Below are positions 24,214 to 37,395 of a DNA stretch of 64,000 bases, in pieces. Position numbers and translations under genes: made by a program. The notes under the pieces were generated by a model. That model ran no database searches. It saw nothing but the letters and a program-made list of their open reading frames with translations, and was not told the origin of the DNA. Source of the stretch: Rhizophagus irregularis (taxonomy: Eukaryota > Glomeromycota > Glomeromycetes > Glomerales > Glomeraceae); contig NC_089453.1 of assembly GCF_026210795.1 (NCBI RefSeq), forward strand, positions 932,501-996,500. The letters run 5' to 3'. Position 1 is the stretch's first letter. Every line of letters starts with the position of its first letter.

Positions 24214-27200
24214 TTTGATAGTTTTTTAAAGGAGTGAAAGTACAGTTGAAAACAAAAGTCTTAAAGTAAGAATCATATATAATTTTTAACAAAAGAGTTT
24301 TCACGGAAAATTTTTATTCAAAAATTATAGTTATTTTATTTTTTTTTCTTACAAAGATATTTTATTTCAAACTTTCGTTAAAAACATAAATTTTTATATC
24401 TTTATGGTACAATAGGTCTACGAATTCTTCAAAATTACTAATTATAACCACCAATTATAAGATATAAAAGCAAGTATAATTGAGAGTATAAATGACATAA
24501 GGTATTGTTATATTTTTCGCATTATAATTTTAAATGGAAATTTATAATATATAATTAACAATGTAATATTTTCCGACAAAATTGTATTACTTAGATAATC
24601 TATCTTTAACGATATTATTAGTTTTACGGCCACAAAAATTCATCTAATTTTAAATTACGAAAGGAAAATCTAAACAGATTTAACCTTTTTTGGAATGAAT
24701 GTAAAAAAATAAGCTGTGCCGCTGTCACGCCACTTCATATTGTGATTATCCATTATTGTTTATTGATTTCTTAAAAAGTAATATACAAGAATGAAAAGTA
24801 AAACTATTGCAGACTTTGGAAATATTGGGTGGCATCTTTTTTTTTAAGGTTTGCCATTCATTTTAGGTACCAATATGAAATTATTATAGGATATTCTATT
24901 ATCATTAGAGAAGAATGCAAATAGTTAACAATTTATACTGTGCCTAAAAAAAGTTTTCATCCAAAAAAACAATTTTCATTTTACACAATTCCATTTCTTC
25001 CGGATAAGCTACATTATCTACCAAGGGCCACTAAAACTAAACTAGCGAATATTAATATTACATTGAATTTATTATCTTGTTTTAGGGTACGATCATCATA
25101 TATTTTTTTTTTTACTATATTTATATGAGAGATGTGCCATTCATCACTAGATTAATTATTTATACTTGAAACATTTACGTCATTTACGTCATCTGAAGAT
25201 AATCGCAGTATGAATTGCTGAATTGCAGTTGGCAATTAATTGATGAATTCCATAAATCGATGAATTCCAATTATTCTAATTGCTGAATTAATAAAATCTG
25301 TAATAGGAAATGTTTACATTTTTAGGTCATTTAATGGATAAAAAGGAAATATGTATATTTTCTGAAAATACAATATGAAAATTTATGATGGAAAATTGGA
25401 AACTAAAATTACACATTTAAAATAATTATGAATTCTTTTATTAGTAAACATTATTTTTTATTCAAGATGAAGCTGTTTTACAAAGGATATACAGTCAGTT
25501 CATTTTTTTGTCTAGGAAAATAAGAAAATTCGTTAACAAAAATGGGAAAATCTTGTATCAACTGGAAAATTTGGTATACACAGAAAAAAACAGGTACAAG
25601 AAAAAATTCGTTATAATAAGTTATTAATATAAGGGCTGTCAACAGAAAAGAACCAATCATTTCTAAAAACTCTAAAAAAAAATTTCAACGGACCTAAATA
25701 CAAAAATTTATATAGCGAACCTTGTCTGGAAAATAAGTAAAGTGTACAACGGTTTGTATACAAAAAAATAGTTATTATTTGGATGAGATTCATTCAGCTC
25801 TAAAATAAGAAGGTCTCATGTCTTCCTTTTCTACATTACTTCACTTTGAGAAAATTATTTCTCTTCACTTTGTCTCCTTATTACAACAAAACGATTTAGT
25901 GATTTATATTGGAAAAATCCAACGAGGGCCAGCGCCTTTCTCACGTATTACTTAACGAATAAATATAATAAAGAGCTCTATTTTAAATTTCTGTATCCAT
26001 TATTGATATTTTTTTGCAAATGCGCAGTACTGGATTCATAATAATTATATTCTATTAACAATTTCGATCAGGTTCGCGAATGATATATTATATAGTTATT
26101 TCACGAGAATTGTAGTGATTTTCACGGCTGCATCGTGTTTTTTTTTAACTAACATTGATACATCTATATCAATCATGATTCAATTGATTCATGAATGATT
26201 ATTAGGGACCGCGGTATAATTGATGGCTGACCTTTAGTTGACAAAACTGTGTATAAATGGTGTAATGATTTAAGTCAAAAACAATTATAAACTGAGCCAC
26301 ATTTTTTAATAATTTTAAAGCGCGTTTTAAATATTATGAAAATTTTAATAATGTAATCACTCAATCAGAACCTTGAATTCATATATACTGTATATTAATT
26401 ACTTCGAAAATTTCATACTTGAGAAACTATTGAAGATGTCTGTTGGTGCGTTCCACGATTTGTCTCTCTAATAATACTAATTACTTACTAAATATTGTGC
26501 TTTTTCATAATTTCATTATTAAACACCTCCAAAAAAACCGTTCATTTTCAAGAGAAGGAGGGCAAAAGAAAAAAAGGGAGTAAAAAGGTATTATATTTTC
26601 ATCCTTTTCAAGACATTAATATTTTTTTCTTTAGCGCAGAATACAATACTGTTAATAATAACCTTTAATCGTGCCAAGCCTCAAACTTCCTGTAATACAA
26701 GGGATTATCCTCTTAATGCAAGCTTATCTCCTATTTCGGGTGAAACAAATTCGAGACTGCTGTTGCGTTCCATCCTTCATTATCACTGTGGCTAGCCCAT
26801 GGTTTTATGTTCTTGGAACTGACTTCAGCTACTAACAGATATAATTCCATATAGTGTTAATATACGAGATGATGAACAAGTGATGGGATTGCTCGCCTTT
26901 TCGAGGAACTAGATTATTCGCTGTCATTTTCGCCTTTTTCAGGAGTTGGAATTAACTTAAACCAGCAATTTTTCCCGAGTGATACGAATAGTAGTAGAGT
27001 ATGGTTGGATGTGACATTATACTCAAGTGATAAATAAACACCTCGGCCCAAGCTCGGCCCAGCGGTTTGGCCGGGTGTCTATTCATCACTTGAGTATGGT
27101 TCACACCCTTTATGTTACACACCGCTAAACATCACAATACTCTACTCAACACACCGGCCCTACTCTACTTTTCTTCTTACCTGTTGAAAACTAGTGTCTC

Positions 27201-27887
27201 TAGTAGTATGATCAAAGTCTTCATGAGGATTATAAGCCAATTTCATTTCTCTTTTGATAATTTCCTTCACATAGGAAAAGTTGAAAATAAAAAGAATCTG
27301 ATTTTTCTAGTATCTCAAAAAACCATCAATCATGTCGTCTCTAGTATTTTTTTCTGATAACACTAATCACAAGTATTCCAAAAATGGATATATTTAGTAA
27401 CATAAATTTAAGAGAAAGAATTAATTATATGGGTTGTATTACTAAAATTTTAAGAATTGTATATAAACTAAAAAAAAAAAAATTATTGAAATAGATCTAA
27501 TAAGCTAAAAAACTTTTAAATATCTAAATAAGCAAAATTTCAAACTTTTATATAATAATTAGGCATTTTAAATATAATCTTCAATACTAATTTTAAATTA
27601 TGAAATTCACATATGAAAATACACAATTTTAATTTTAAATTTATTTAGCTAAATGCTAGATTTTAATTAATAAAATGTAAAAAAATATAAGTTTTTTACT
27701 TTAAAAAATCAATTATTATACTAATTATTGCTTTTATTAAATAACATTTTATATTATTTAAGTACAATTTTGTCATATTTAAATATATTAAATAATAAAA
27801 ATTATTTTTATAATAATTATTATATTGAACTAAAATTGACAGTGTTTTTAATAAATATGGAAAAATATATTATAAAATAAATAATCC
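24214..27887. other. Intergenic, about 3.7 kb without a supported gene
   Basis: Only short AT-driven open frames are present. It contains a GC-rich inverted-repeat element at about 27,007-27,109, a 14-nt match to the SINE end at 26,199-26,212, and a nearly pure A/T block at about 27,360-27,880. Confidence 0.6.
27007..27109. mobile_element. GC-rich inverted-repeat element, MITE-like
   Basis: Arms 27020-27042 and 27073-27096 are reverse complements with 21 of 23 positions matching; one arm reads TACTCAAGTGATAAATAAAC. Weaker pairing (GGATGTGACA against TCACACCC) extends the arms outward to about 27,007 and 27,109. The 30-base centre is strikingly GC-rich (CGGCCCAAGCTCGGCCCAGC) in a very AT-rich region. 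There is no coding potential. It looks like a small non-autonomous element or a strong hairpin. No flanking target-site duplication was identified with confidence. Confidence 0.55.
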
Positions 27888-29970
27888 TTAACCTTTCTTT
27901 TTTCCTTTTGCATTAGGAGCCCATATTTTTATAATACAATCAGCAGAACAACTAGCCAATATTGGTTCAAATGGATGAAAATCAACTGCATATACAAAAT
28001 CTGTATGTCCTTCTAATCTTTGAATAAGTTCTCCAGTTTCCTAAATAAATAAACAAAGGTTTGTAATTTTTAAAATGTTATTTTTTAAAGAAAACTTTTA
28101 ATCGTTTAAATTACCTCTGGTCCACCAACATTATACAAATATGCATATGGATCTGCACTTCCTGTAGCCAACAATAAACTAGCCTCCAGTGGCTTATCTT
28201 TCTCATATCTATTCAGAAAACTTAAATAAATTCATTTTTTATATATTTAATAATTGAATTAAGTAACTTACACAACATGGTCAGCAGAATCCATCTGCGA
28301 ATCATCATAGATATCATATGTTAACCTTTGTGTTGAATATTGATCTAATATCAAAAATTAAGAAAAATAAATATAGCATTAATAATTATAAAATTGATAT
28401 CGAAATTCTTAAATTCTTACAGTCTTTTCCAAAGAAATAAGAAGATTTTATAGGCCATCCTTTATTCTTATAACCTTTTAGTATATGAATTAATTTGAGT
28501 TGAGTTTTTGGTGGCTCAATTCCACGATCATAAATTCTAATAACTAAAATATTAATTTTTTATATTAGAATAATATTCATTAACTAAACAAGTTTACTTA
28601 TTATTAATATACCATTGTCATAACTATTAACTGCCATATATCTAGGTTCCTCATCATTACCTAATATATTATTAAATAACTTTATTAGAAAGAATCTAAT
28701 CATGTAATTATGTCACAAAAAAAAATCTTACAATTCTTACCATGACCTCTCTTCGAAACTGCAACACATGAAATTGGTTTCTTTGTCGATTCATTTAGAA
28801 GAGACTGTAATGCACTCCCTATACATAAAAAAATTTAAATATTGTTTATAAACTTAATAAAAAATTAATTTACGTACCAGCTCTAATATCCCAAGTTTTT
28901 AAATACCCGTTTGAATCTCCAGTAATAATATTTTGTCCATCTCGACAAATATAAAGTGAGTTTATCATTCCGTCATTCTTAAATTTAAGTGCATTGTCAG
29001 GTTTACGTATATCCATTATTGTTAATATTTTCCTTGAAGTCCCACTAGCAAACACATTATTATCTATATCAGAAAATTTTAAGCAAAATATCTAAAGAAA
29101 TAAAGCTTCAAGTATAAAAAAAATGACTTAAAGAAATTACCTGCAGGATTGAACATGATACATTGAACAAATCCTTCACATTCAAATGAATGGATATATC
29201 TACTTGTTTCTATTTCCCATAATTTACATGTTTGATCATAAGATCCTGATAATATTGATGTTGAATCATTAGACCAACAAACATCTGATACATTTAAGTT
29301 ATGTCCTTTTAAACATGCTTGCTTTTTAAAAGAAAAGATTTTTCAATTTTGTTAACTTGATTTAAAATGATTTTTTTTTAATAAGATTATACCTCCTTTT
29401 GTAATAATATTGTATCCCATAATCGAACAGTTTTATCAAATGATCCAGACGCGATCATTTTTCCACATGGTGAAAATTGTATTGCATAAACTGCCCCTCC
29501 ATGTCCCTTAGTAAATAAATAAATGAATGTTTTTCGAACTTGTAAATTGAAAAAAAATAGAGCAAGTTATTCAAACCTTAAATTCAAATTTTGGATGAAA
29601 AGTCCTTCCTTCACGATGTATTTCATGCGCATTATTACCTGTATCATTGTATATTACGTGTCATTCTACAGCAAATTCTTAACTAGAAACAACATTAATC
29701 AGAAAAGAAAATAAATTATGATTACCTACCAGAAGTCGAATTCTCCAAATTAATTTCGCCACAGTTATCTTGTGAAACATCCCCACTATCGATAACAAAA
29801 GGACTAATCACTCTCTGATTTGATGATGAAGAAAATTTTACAGACAGGTCATATATAGATTTTTTTAATAACATAATTTCTTTTTCTAATGTATCAACTT
29901 TATGTTTCAATGCTTTGTTCTCTTTAACTAATTTATCCGTATTATCGAGATTTGAAGATAAAGCGGCCAT
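27888..29970 (-). CDS. WD40-repeat protein with N-terminal coiled coil
   Basis: Roughly ten exons. The first five are 29730-29970, 29577-29638, 29393-29506, 29141-29321 and 28878-29063; the others run down to the stop at 27888 and are less exactly placed. The N-terminus (residues about 10-50, [19 protein letters not shown]) is a leucine-zipper-like coiled coil, suggesting a dimer or a partner contact. WD40 blades follow: [16 protein letters not shown] with [24 protein letters not shown] with [21 protein letters not shown], and last [16 protein letters not shown] with [11 protein letters not shown]. The protein ends in a basic KGKKKG tail. It should form a beta-propeller scaffold, but I cannot name the orthologue. 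It shares a 257-base divergent spacer with ADE2. Confidence 0.88.
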
Positions 29971-30227
29971 AATTATTATTTTGTGATATATTCATAAGAA
30001 GAAGATAATCAATATTTTTACTTGACAATTTATATTTAAATTCCGGAGAGTCTTGCATGATAAATCAAAAATTATCCATAGTGATTGGTTAGATTATGAC
30101 GTTTTTAATTAGATTATCAAGCATCAGATTAACGGTAAACTATGCTTTTAATTGGCTTGATGATCAATTAGAATTTTTTTTTTATTATGGACAACTTCAT
30201 ATAAAATATATAAAATATATTAAAAAT
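29971..30227. promoter_or_regulatory. Divergent promoter region, WD40 gene and ADE2
   Basis: 257 bases lie between the two start codons, so both promoters must share or overlap this stretch. An ATG at 30096 is in frame with ADE2 but would add a 44-residue leader absent from the family, and the start at 30228 is preferred. No sharp motif is seen. Confidence 0.5.
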
Positions 30228-32048
30228 ATGAATTCCAAGAAGATAGGAGTATTAGGAGGCGGACAATTAGGTCGTATGTTAGTAGAAGCAGCATCTCGTC
30301 TGAATATATCTGTAACAATTCTTGATAGTCCAGTCAACTCTCCAGCAAAACAGATTCAAGCAACGTCAACTCATGTTCATGGTGATTTCAAAGATCCTTT
30401 AAAAATTCAAGAACTTGCGCAGAATGTTGATGTACTGACAATAGAAATCGAACATGTTGATGTCGAAATCTTAGAAAAATTATTTTCCAAAAAAAGCGTT
30501 GAAATACATCCACACCCTTATACAATTCGTATTATTCAAGATAAATTTTTACAAAAAACTCATCTATCACAAAATGAAATACCTGTTGTAGATTTCATTG
30601 ATATTCCTGATAAGGAATCATTAAATATTGCGATAGAAAAATTTAGTTACCCTATAATGTTAAAATCTAAACTTTTGGCTTATGATGGTCGAGGGAACTA
30701 TGTAATAAATTCTGAAGATGAAATTACAGACGCATTGAAGACTTTAGGGAATTTTAAAATTCCATTGTATGTCGAAAGATGGACACCGTTTGTTAAAGAG
30801 CTGGCTGTCATGGTAATTAGAAGTGTTGATGGTGTAATCAAAAGTTATCCTGTAGTAGAAACAGTTCATAAAGAAAATATATGTCATTTAGTTATTGTTC
30901 CGGCTCAAGTTGATGGCGTTATCTTAAGATGCGCTAAAGAAATTGCCGAAAAAGCTATCCAAACTTTAAAGGGTGCTGGAATATTCGGGGTAGAAATGTT
31001 TTTGATGAAAAATGGTAAGTAAATGGTAATTAAATTTTTTAGGATTTTTTAAGTTATTTAGGTATTTAATTTTATTTTACGTATATAGGTCAAATATATA
31101 TTAATGAAATTGCACCGCGGCCGCATAATTCTGGACATTATACTATTGAAGCGTGTGAAACTTCACAATATGAAAATCACATTCGCAGTATATTAAATAT
31201 GCCAATAGGAAGCACATCTCTTAAAGTTCCAGCAGCGGCAATGATTAATGTTCTTGGGAAATCAGAAGATATACATGAAACTTTAGGTCCATGTGTAGAA
31301 GCTTTGACAACACCAGGAGCAACTATTCATTTATATGGAAAGAAAGAATGTAGAAAAGGGAGAAAAATGGGGCATATAACAGTAGTTGCAGATTCTATTT
31401 CACAACTATATAAAAGAATTAACCCAATTCTTAATATTGATGATGAAAATGATACTTCAACAACATCGTCAAAAAATATTCAGCCATTAGTTGGAATTAT
31501 TATGGGGAGCGATTCAGATTTGCCTACAATGAAGGCATGTGCAGAAGTATTGAAATCATTTGATGTGCCATTTGAATTATCCATAGTGTCGGCTCATAGA
31601 ACCCCAATGAGAATGGTAGAATATGCGAAAACTGCGCATGTTAGAGGATTAAAAGCTATAATTGCAGGTGCTGGCGGTGCTGCCCATTTACCTGGTATGG
31701 TTGCTGCTTTAACTCCTTTGCTTGTTATAGGTGTACCTGTTAAAGGTAAAAGTTTGGATGGCGTGGACTCTCTTTATAGCATTGTTCAAATGCCCGTAAG
31801 TTGAAACTACGATACTATTTTTTTAATGCTCTTTATATTAACAATAATATGTTTTATTACAGCGTGGAGTTCCTGTAGCAACAGTGGCAATTAACAACTC
31901 AACAAATGCAGGATTATTAGCAGTTCGTCATTTAGGAGCTTTTATGCCTAGTTATTTACAAAAGATGCAAGAATTTACGGAAAGACAAGAAAGTGAAGTT
32001 TTAGCCAAAGTTGATAAATTAGATCAAGTTGGTTGGGAAAATTATTAA
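30228..32048 (+). CDS. ADE2: Phosphoribosylaminoimidazole carboxylase
   Basis: ADE2 carboxylates AIR to CAIR in de novo purine synthesis, in the cytosol. Three exons (30228-31014, 31089-31795, 31863-32048) give 559 residues, close to the 571 of yeast Ade2. The N-terminal half is the PurK-like ATP-grasp part: Rossmann-like [13 protein letters not shown] at residues 5-17, [18 protein letters not shown], and [13 protein letters not shown]. The C-terminal half is the PurE mutase: [37 protein letters not shown] and [17 protein letters not shown]. Catalytic His residues of PurE in SAHR and AAHL are kept. The ATG at 30228 places the GGGQLGR loop at its usual distance. Both domains look intact and the gene should be functional. 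Confidence 0.98.
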
Positions 32049-32298
32049 TTAAGAAATACCTTGGAATAAAACAAGTCATAATGATTTTATTTTAAAATTT
32101 TTCATATAAATTTGAGATTATCTAGATTATCTAAAATAAATAAGATTAATCAAAGATTATAATAAATACGTACTTTAGGTAAGAATATTGAGGTTGGTGT
32201 GTTAAGGTGTAAGTTATATAGGAAAATTTGCACATTTTAAAATTTAACTATGTACCAAATTTAGTAATTAAATTTTAATATGTACCAAATTTAGTAAT

Positions 32299-34282
32299 TT
32301 AACCCTTCTTACAGGACAAAAATGATGACAATAAATGATCCTTTTTATGTGGGATGTTCAACTTTATATCTGTTAGGAATAAAAATTGAGACCAAAAATT
32401 AACATTTATTTTTAAAAAATAGGTAATAAATGATAAATCATTTATGAACTTACCGTAAAATGGCTTGTTAAAAGGTTCAACTTTACCAATAATTTTAATA
32501 AACTTTTTTGCATCTTCTAGGTTAGAATGTGATATAAATCCAAAATCTTTTGGATCCCATAAAAATCCCAATTCTTTCAATAAATTATTGTTTTTCTTTG
32601 CATATTGAACTACAACTTGTAAATAATGCCTATTTAACATATATCTTTGAAATAATGAAATTTTCTTTAATTGAGCTTTACATTCTTTTAGAAACATATC
32701 CAACATGTTTTTTTCAATTTTAAAATCAATTCCCAGATGAATTACAGAATCTGGAATGGATTTTGCAATTTTGTTCCAATAATCTTGTGTATAAATAGTT
32801 GATTCCGAATTTTCGTTATCTATTTTTAATAAGAATTGTTCAAGTGGTAAAGAAGTAAGTAAAACTGAAAGTAAATCAGGAATTAAATCAAAATAAAATG
32901 TAAAGTATATGGATAAATGTGTAATATTAGGACAAAATTTTACAAGTGTTTTAATGATATCAGGAGTTACATGAGTTAAGGTTAGGGTTTTTAAATTCTT
33001 ATTTGACATATTGATTATTTGAATAAAATAATTTGTTATTTCAGGAGCATCAAAAGAAATAACTTCACATGTATAAAAATTCTTTATACTTAATCCTTTA
33101 CTTTCCAATTCATCATTCATAGGTATAATGTTGGAATCATATTTAGATATTCTTAATAATTCCAATGTAATTAAATTCTTGCATTCACTTAATCCTTTTA
33201 TCAATTCTTTAAAATTACACATTCCGTAAAATCTAACATGTTTTAAACTTTTTTGTTGACTTTTACAAATTCTTCTATAAATTTCAGATTCTTCATACAT
33301 CCAAAATTCATTGATTCCCAATACTTCTAAATTGTTTTGTTCTTCTATAAATTCCACTAAAGCTTTTCCAATTTTTGGTAATCGATGTTCTTCATGTTCA
33401 ATATTTGCTTCTAACCATCTTAAATTCTTTACAGATTTCGTCATAATTTCAAACATTTCTACGATCCTATCAATAAGTAAATTTTTATCAAAATTTCCTT
33501 CCAATTTATAATGAAAATCAAAATTTACTAATTTTGGTAAGTCATTATTAAGATATATTATATTTTTACTAATAACATAATTTGAAGTAATTATATCATC
33601 ATATTCAATAACTAAATGTTGTAATCCATTATTACCACATTTTCTGAATAACATATTAGAAATTATTTCACTTGCTAAGTTAACGGTAGAATAATTAATA
33701 GGTATATCTTTATAAATTTTATTCAATTCCACAATTAATGAATCAGAAAAGAAATCATCATCATTATTATTTCGTAAATAAGATATCCAATGTAAAATTG
33801 ATAATCTAAAATGTTTCAAATCAAAAACACGAATATAGTCCAGATAATTATATGTTGAGTTTTTAGAAATATTTGATTCATAACATGTTAAATTGAGTTT
33901 TAGTTCGGATTTTTCCTGTTCAGAAAGAAAAGAAAGCAAAGTTCGAATTAAAAGAACGGAATTTTTTGCTTTCAAAGATACACTAAAAGGACAATTCCAT
34001 AGAAAAATCAATGAAATATGACACCACGTTTGGTTTATTTGAAGGAATTTGCAAAGAGATGAACGACAATATTGAAAGTTTCGCAAGATTTGATAAATAA
34101 TATCGGCAGGTAATTGCGGGATTTCTGGAGTTGTTTCAAAATTCCAAGACGATGTCAAATTTACCGATTGTTCTTCTGACTCGGTCTAAAATGTTTATTA
34201 ATTTGTTAAAAATTAATTTTTAATCACAATTTATGGTGTGAAAAAATAAAGATCTTACCAATAAAAGACTCGAGATATCCAT
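32299..34282 (-). CDS. F-box/leucine-rich repeat protein
   Basis: Likely SCF ubiquitin-ligase substrate adaptor. Three exons (34259-34282, 32454-34185, 32299-32369) give 608 residues. The first exon encodes only MDISSLLL before a GTAAGA donor. Without it the long frame has no ATG at its expected beginning. An F-box-like segment lies at about residues 30-70 (EIPQLPADIIYQILRNF, then CHISLIFLWNCPF), the usual Skp1-binding site. The rest is a long run of irregular leucine-rich repeats (for example LKTLTLTHV, NITHLSIYF) as in FBXL proteins. Intron 2 (32370-32453) is 84 nt, a multiple of three, and has no stop in frame, so a version retaining it would add 28 residues. F-box genes are highly multiplied in mycorrhizal fungi, and no specific target can be inferred. 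Confidence 0.85.
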
Positions 34283-34443
34283 TATAAAGAAGAAAAAACT
34301 GTGCTAACGTACTATAGTGAAGTAAGGAGTAAATATGTTTGTCGATTATCATGCGTACATCAGTATGTCTGTAGATCGTGATCGACAAAAAATTTTTTTT
34401 TTTCGCGCTTTTCTTTTTATCTTCATATGCTTGTTGCTACACG
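34283..34443. promoter_or_regulatory. Divergent promoter region, F-box gene and folliculin
   Basis: Only 161 bases separate the two start codons, so the two genes share a bidirectional promoter region. No clear factor site can be named. Confidence 0.5.
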
Positions 34444-36745
34444 ATGAATGCAATCGTGTCTCTTGTACACTTTTGCGAAGTTGATGGTCCAAGTGTAATT
34501 TTTTGTACACAGGCCTTTCATGCTAATTCTGTTGAAGACATCTCAGATGAGCTTTCTGTAAGTAGTGGAGGAAAATCCCCTTCAACAGGCCAAACACATT
34601 CGGATAGTTCCAAAGAATTATTATCGAATAAAAAAGAATATTCTGTAAACACTAATAGACCTGCACCAGCATCTTGTGCATCTTGTGCATTTTCTTTGCC
34701 TCCCTTGGATTCACTAAGTGATGCGAAAACAATTCATAATTCTGAAATAAAAGGTTTCAAAACTCGAGACGAAGAAAATCCATTGGTAACTTATAAGGGT
34801 ACTCGATATCCGCAAGATCAGCAATTATACGCTGCTGTAAGACAGGCTTGTGTGAGAAGGTAACTTATTTATAAAAGAATTCTCATTTTTCCTGTATTTT
34901 TAAATCTAAAATATCTAAAATTATATTATATAATTTCAAGTCTGAGCTGCGAATTCTGTCAAGGAAGAGAAGGGCCGGTTTTATTTGGAGACGATAAAAA
35001 TGGTTATGTCTTGAGCTATATGTTCAAAATTAAAGATAGCCAGGCAAGAGGTTCTCAGAGATGGTACAGCTTCACATTTTTGATGACAGATAGAGTATAT
35101 CTTGTCGAATCATGGCCGTTTTTAGTAAGGTAGAATTTTTTTTTTACTTTTACATTTCATCTTGATATGAGTATGATTAATTTATTAGTTGTTATTTTAA
35201 TTTTATGTAATTATGGTTTTAAGTAAGTTCCGTGCGTTAGCAACTAGCATTCAATCAAGAGCAAATCAAATTTTTGAAAAAGAAAATGCAACAAAAGAGG
35301 AGAAGAATGATGGAACATTTTTAACACGTTCTGGTCCACTTTCCCCTACATCTCCGGGTTTGTAAATAATTTTTTATTATATTATTTTCCACTATTGTTC
35401 GGTCTAATTTAAATTTAATTTAATTAGATCAATTTCTTCGGCGCAGAGCAAATCAGCCATTAAGATCACTGGTTGATTTATTAAGATCAAAGGTTGATTT
35501 ATATCAAAATAAAAAAAAAAAATTTGTTGGAAATTCATCGAAATTGCGTTTTTTGTTTGTCTGATAAATTTTTAATACTATCAAAAAGGACTTTTTTGTT
35601 CAATTACATGCAAATTTCAGTTGGATTTTAAAAGCTTGTGGCATGCGTTTACAAGAAAAGCACTTGAATGATCAGACACTGGTATGAAATTTTATTATTT
35701 TTTAAAAATAAGTTAGATTAACTTATGTTTCGTATTTTTAGTTTTCAAATTCTGTCGTTTTTTCATCAAAAACGATAATGCTACTTGATCCCGTGGCAAC
35801 TTATAAGTTCCCTCCTTCCGACTTCAATTGTTTGGAAGAGACTAGAATTGAGGATTTGAAAGCTTTATATAATATTTTGGGTTTAGATGTTTTTAGAAAA
35901 CTAATTCTAAATTTTGTCATGGGTAATCAATTAGTCATCAAAGGAAATGATCCAAAAATTGTACAATCCGTTATTTCTATATTGAAGGTTAATAATGTTA
36001 TAATAATTATTGTTTATTATATAATAATACTTTTATTTATTTCTATTATAATTATTTGGAAACAGGATCTAGTTCCAAGTGAATGTTGTTCAATAATGGA
36101 AAATGAAAATAATTATCAGACAATATCAAAATGTAATATTCTCGGGCTAAATGCAACGGCACAAATACCGAATGATGTTAACAAATCAACCCTATGTTTA
36201 TTATATATCCTTAAATTGTTGAATACTTGTTTTTTTAAGAATTGAACCATTTAATAATTTGATATATTATTATTTCTTAACTTTTGCATACATATTTCAC
36301 GAGACTGTAATAAATCATCTAAAGATAAGGCTATGACGAATGCATTTGAGTTTAATTTACAATATGGCATTGATGATAAAGACAATAAACGGATATACTC
36401 TGCACCTAATTCATTTATTAATCAGTTGATAGGAATTTTGAAATTAAATTTACCAAGTGAAATAATGAATACGAGAATAATGATTTTTAAAGAACAATGG
36501 TCAAGGTAAAATTAAATTTTTTTTTTTGCTGCTATTTTTTAAAATTATTTACTTACTTTATTATGCCTCTACTTAGCAAAGCAAAGCAATTCCTTATATT
36601 TATCACAAAAAGTAATAATGAAGGAGGAAATGCTTTAGCAAACATGGAATCGACTAAACAAAAGGAATTTATTAAATATATTGATATCAATGAGAACGAT
36701 TTACCAATCATAAAATTTTGGATAGGTTGTTTGAAGACCGCTTAA
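34444..36745 (+). CDS. Folliculin (Lst7-like)
   Basis: Folliculin, with its partner FNIP (Lst4 in yeast), is a GTPase-activating protein for Rag C/D-type GTPases and links amino-acid supply to TORC1 at the vacuole or lysosome. The N-terminus [20 protein letters not shown] is close to the human opening, and [28 protein letters not shown] and [18 protein letters not shown] are family blocks of the longin domain. The C-terminal DENN-like part ends [13 protein letters not shown], like the human HFWMTGL. Exons placed in frame: 34444-34859, 34941-35129, 35224-35357, 35428-35554, 35621-35681, 35742-35987. A seventh begins at 36066, one or two more lie between 36150 and 36510, and the last begins near 36580. 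The splice around 36180-36320 is not certain. An FNIP partner is not in this window. Confidence 0.93.
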
Positions 36746-36811
36746 AATATTTAATGGATCTATGTATTTTTATTTTTTATTATTATTTTTTCATTTTGTG
36801 TTGATTAATTG

Positions 36812-36870
36812 TATTAGTAGTATTAGTAGTATTAGTAGTATTATTAGTATTAGTAGTATTATAGTATTAG
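36812..36870. repeat. (TAG TAT)n-type short tandem repeat
   Basis: About six to nine copies of ATTAGTAGT/AGTATT lie just beyond the folliculin stop codon. Confidence 0.8.
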
Positions 36871-37279
36871 AAATTCTTTTTTTTTTGTACTTTAATTATT
36901 TTAGATTAAGTTTCTATTAACTTTAGATCATGGATAGAATTTGGTTTGTAAGATTTTCTAGAGATCTTTATTTATGATTTTTATTAGATTTTTATTAGAT
37001 CAGAATTCACATCTATTAAAGAATAATTTTTTAATTTTTTTAATTTAATCAAAATGTCAATTGGTTATTTGATTTGAACATTTACAGTTTTAGTCATACT
37101 AGTCCCATTCTGACTAAAATTTGATCATCAAAGTTTTACATATTTAAAACAGTGCACGTTAAATAGCTAGTGACGATTGGAGAGTCAAATGACGATTAAG
37201 AAAAATAACTATCAAGAAATAACTAATTATATGTATGTAGATTATTATAAAAGTGCGCAAATAGTAAGTATAGGCCATT

Positions 37280-37395
37280 GAAATATGCTTAACAATAATT
37301 AATATTTAAAGTGTTTCCTGATTATGCAATTTAAAATATTAACTTTCATACCAATAAATTTTATCAATTACTAAAATATGTTATAAGTAAATTAG
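37280..37395 (+). pseudogene. Decayed 5' fragment of the leucine-rich/coiled-coil family
   Basis: The run ATGCTTAACAATAATTAATA, followed by AAAGTGTTTCCTGATTATGC, matches the decayed copy at 42,801 (ATGCTTAACAATGGTCAATG, then AAAGTGCTTCCTGCTCAGAT). Both derive from the start of an intact gene (ATGGTAAAGGCTCAACAATG). No reading frame remains. Confidence 0.55.

Noticed and set aside
25478-25793. Two overlapping minus-strand open frames of 60 codons
   Set aside because: They are aromatic-rich, AT-driven translations without domains, start context or splice support.
30096-30227. ATG at 30096 as the ADE2 start
   Set aside because: It would add 44 residues that fit no known Ade2; the ATG at 30228 puts the GGGQLGR loop in its normal place.
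35428-35681. Apparent frame break at a 12-A run in folliculin
   Set aside because: An exon ending at 35554 before GTTTGT joins to 35621 in frame and yields LRFFWILKACG, so no frameshift is needed.
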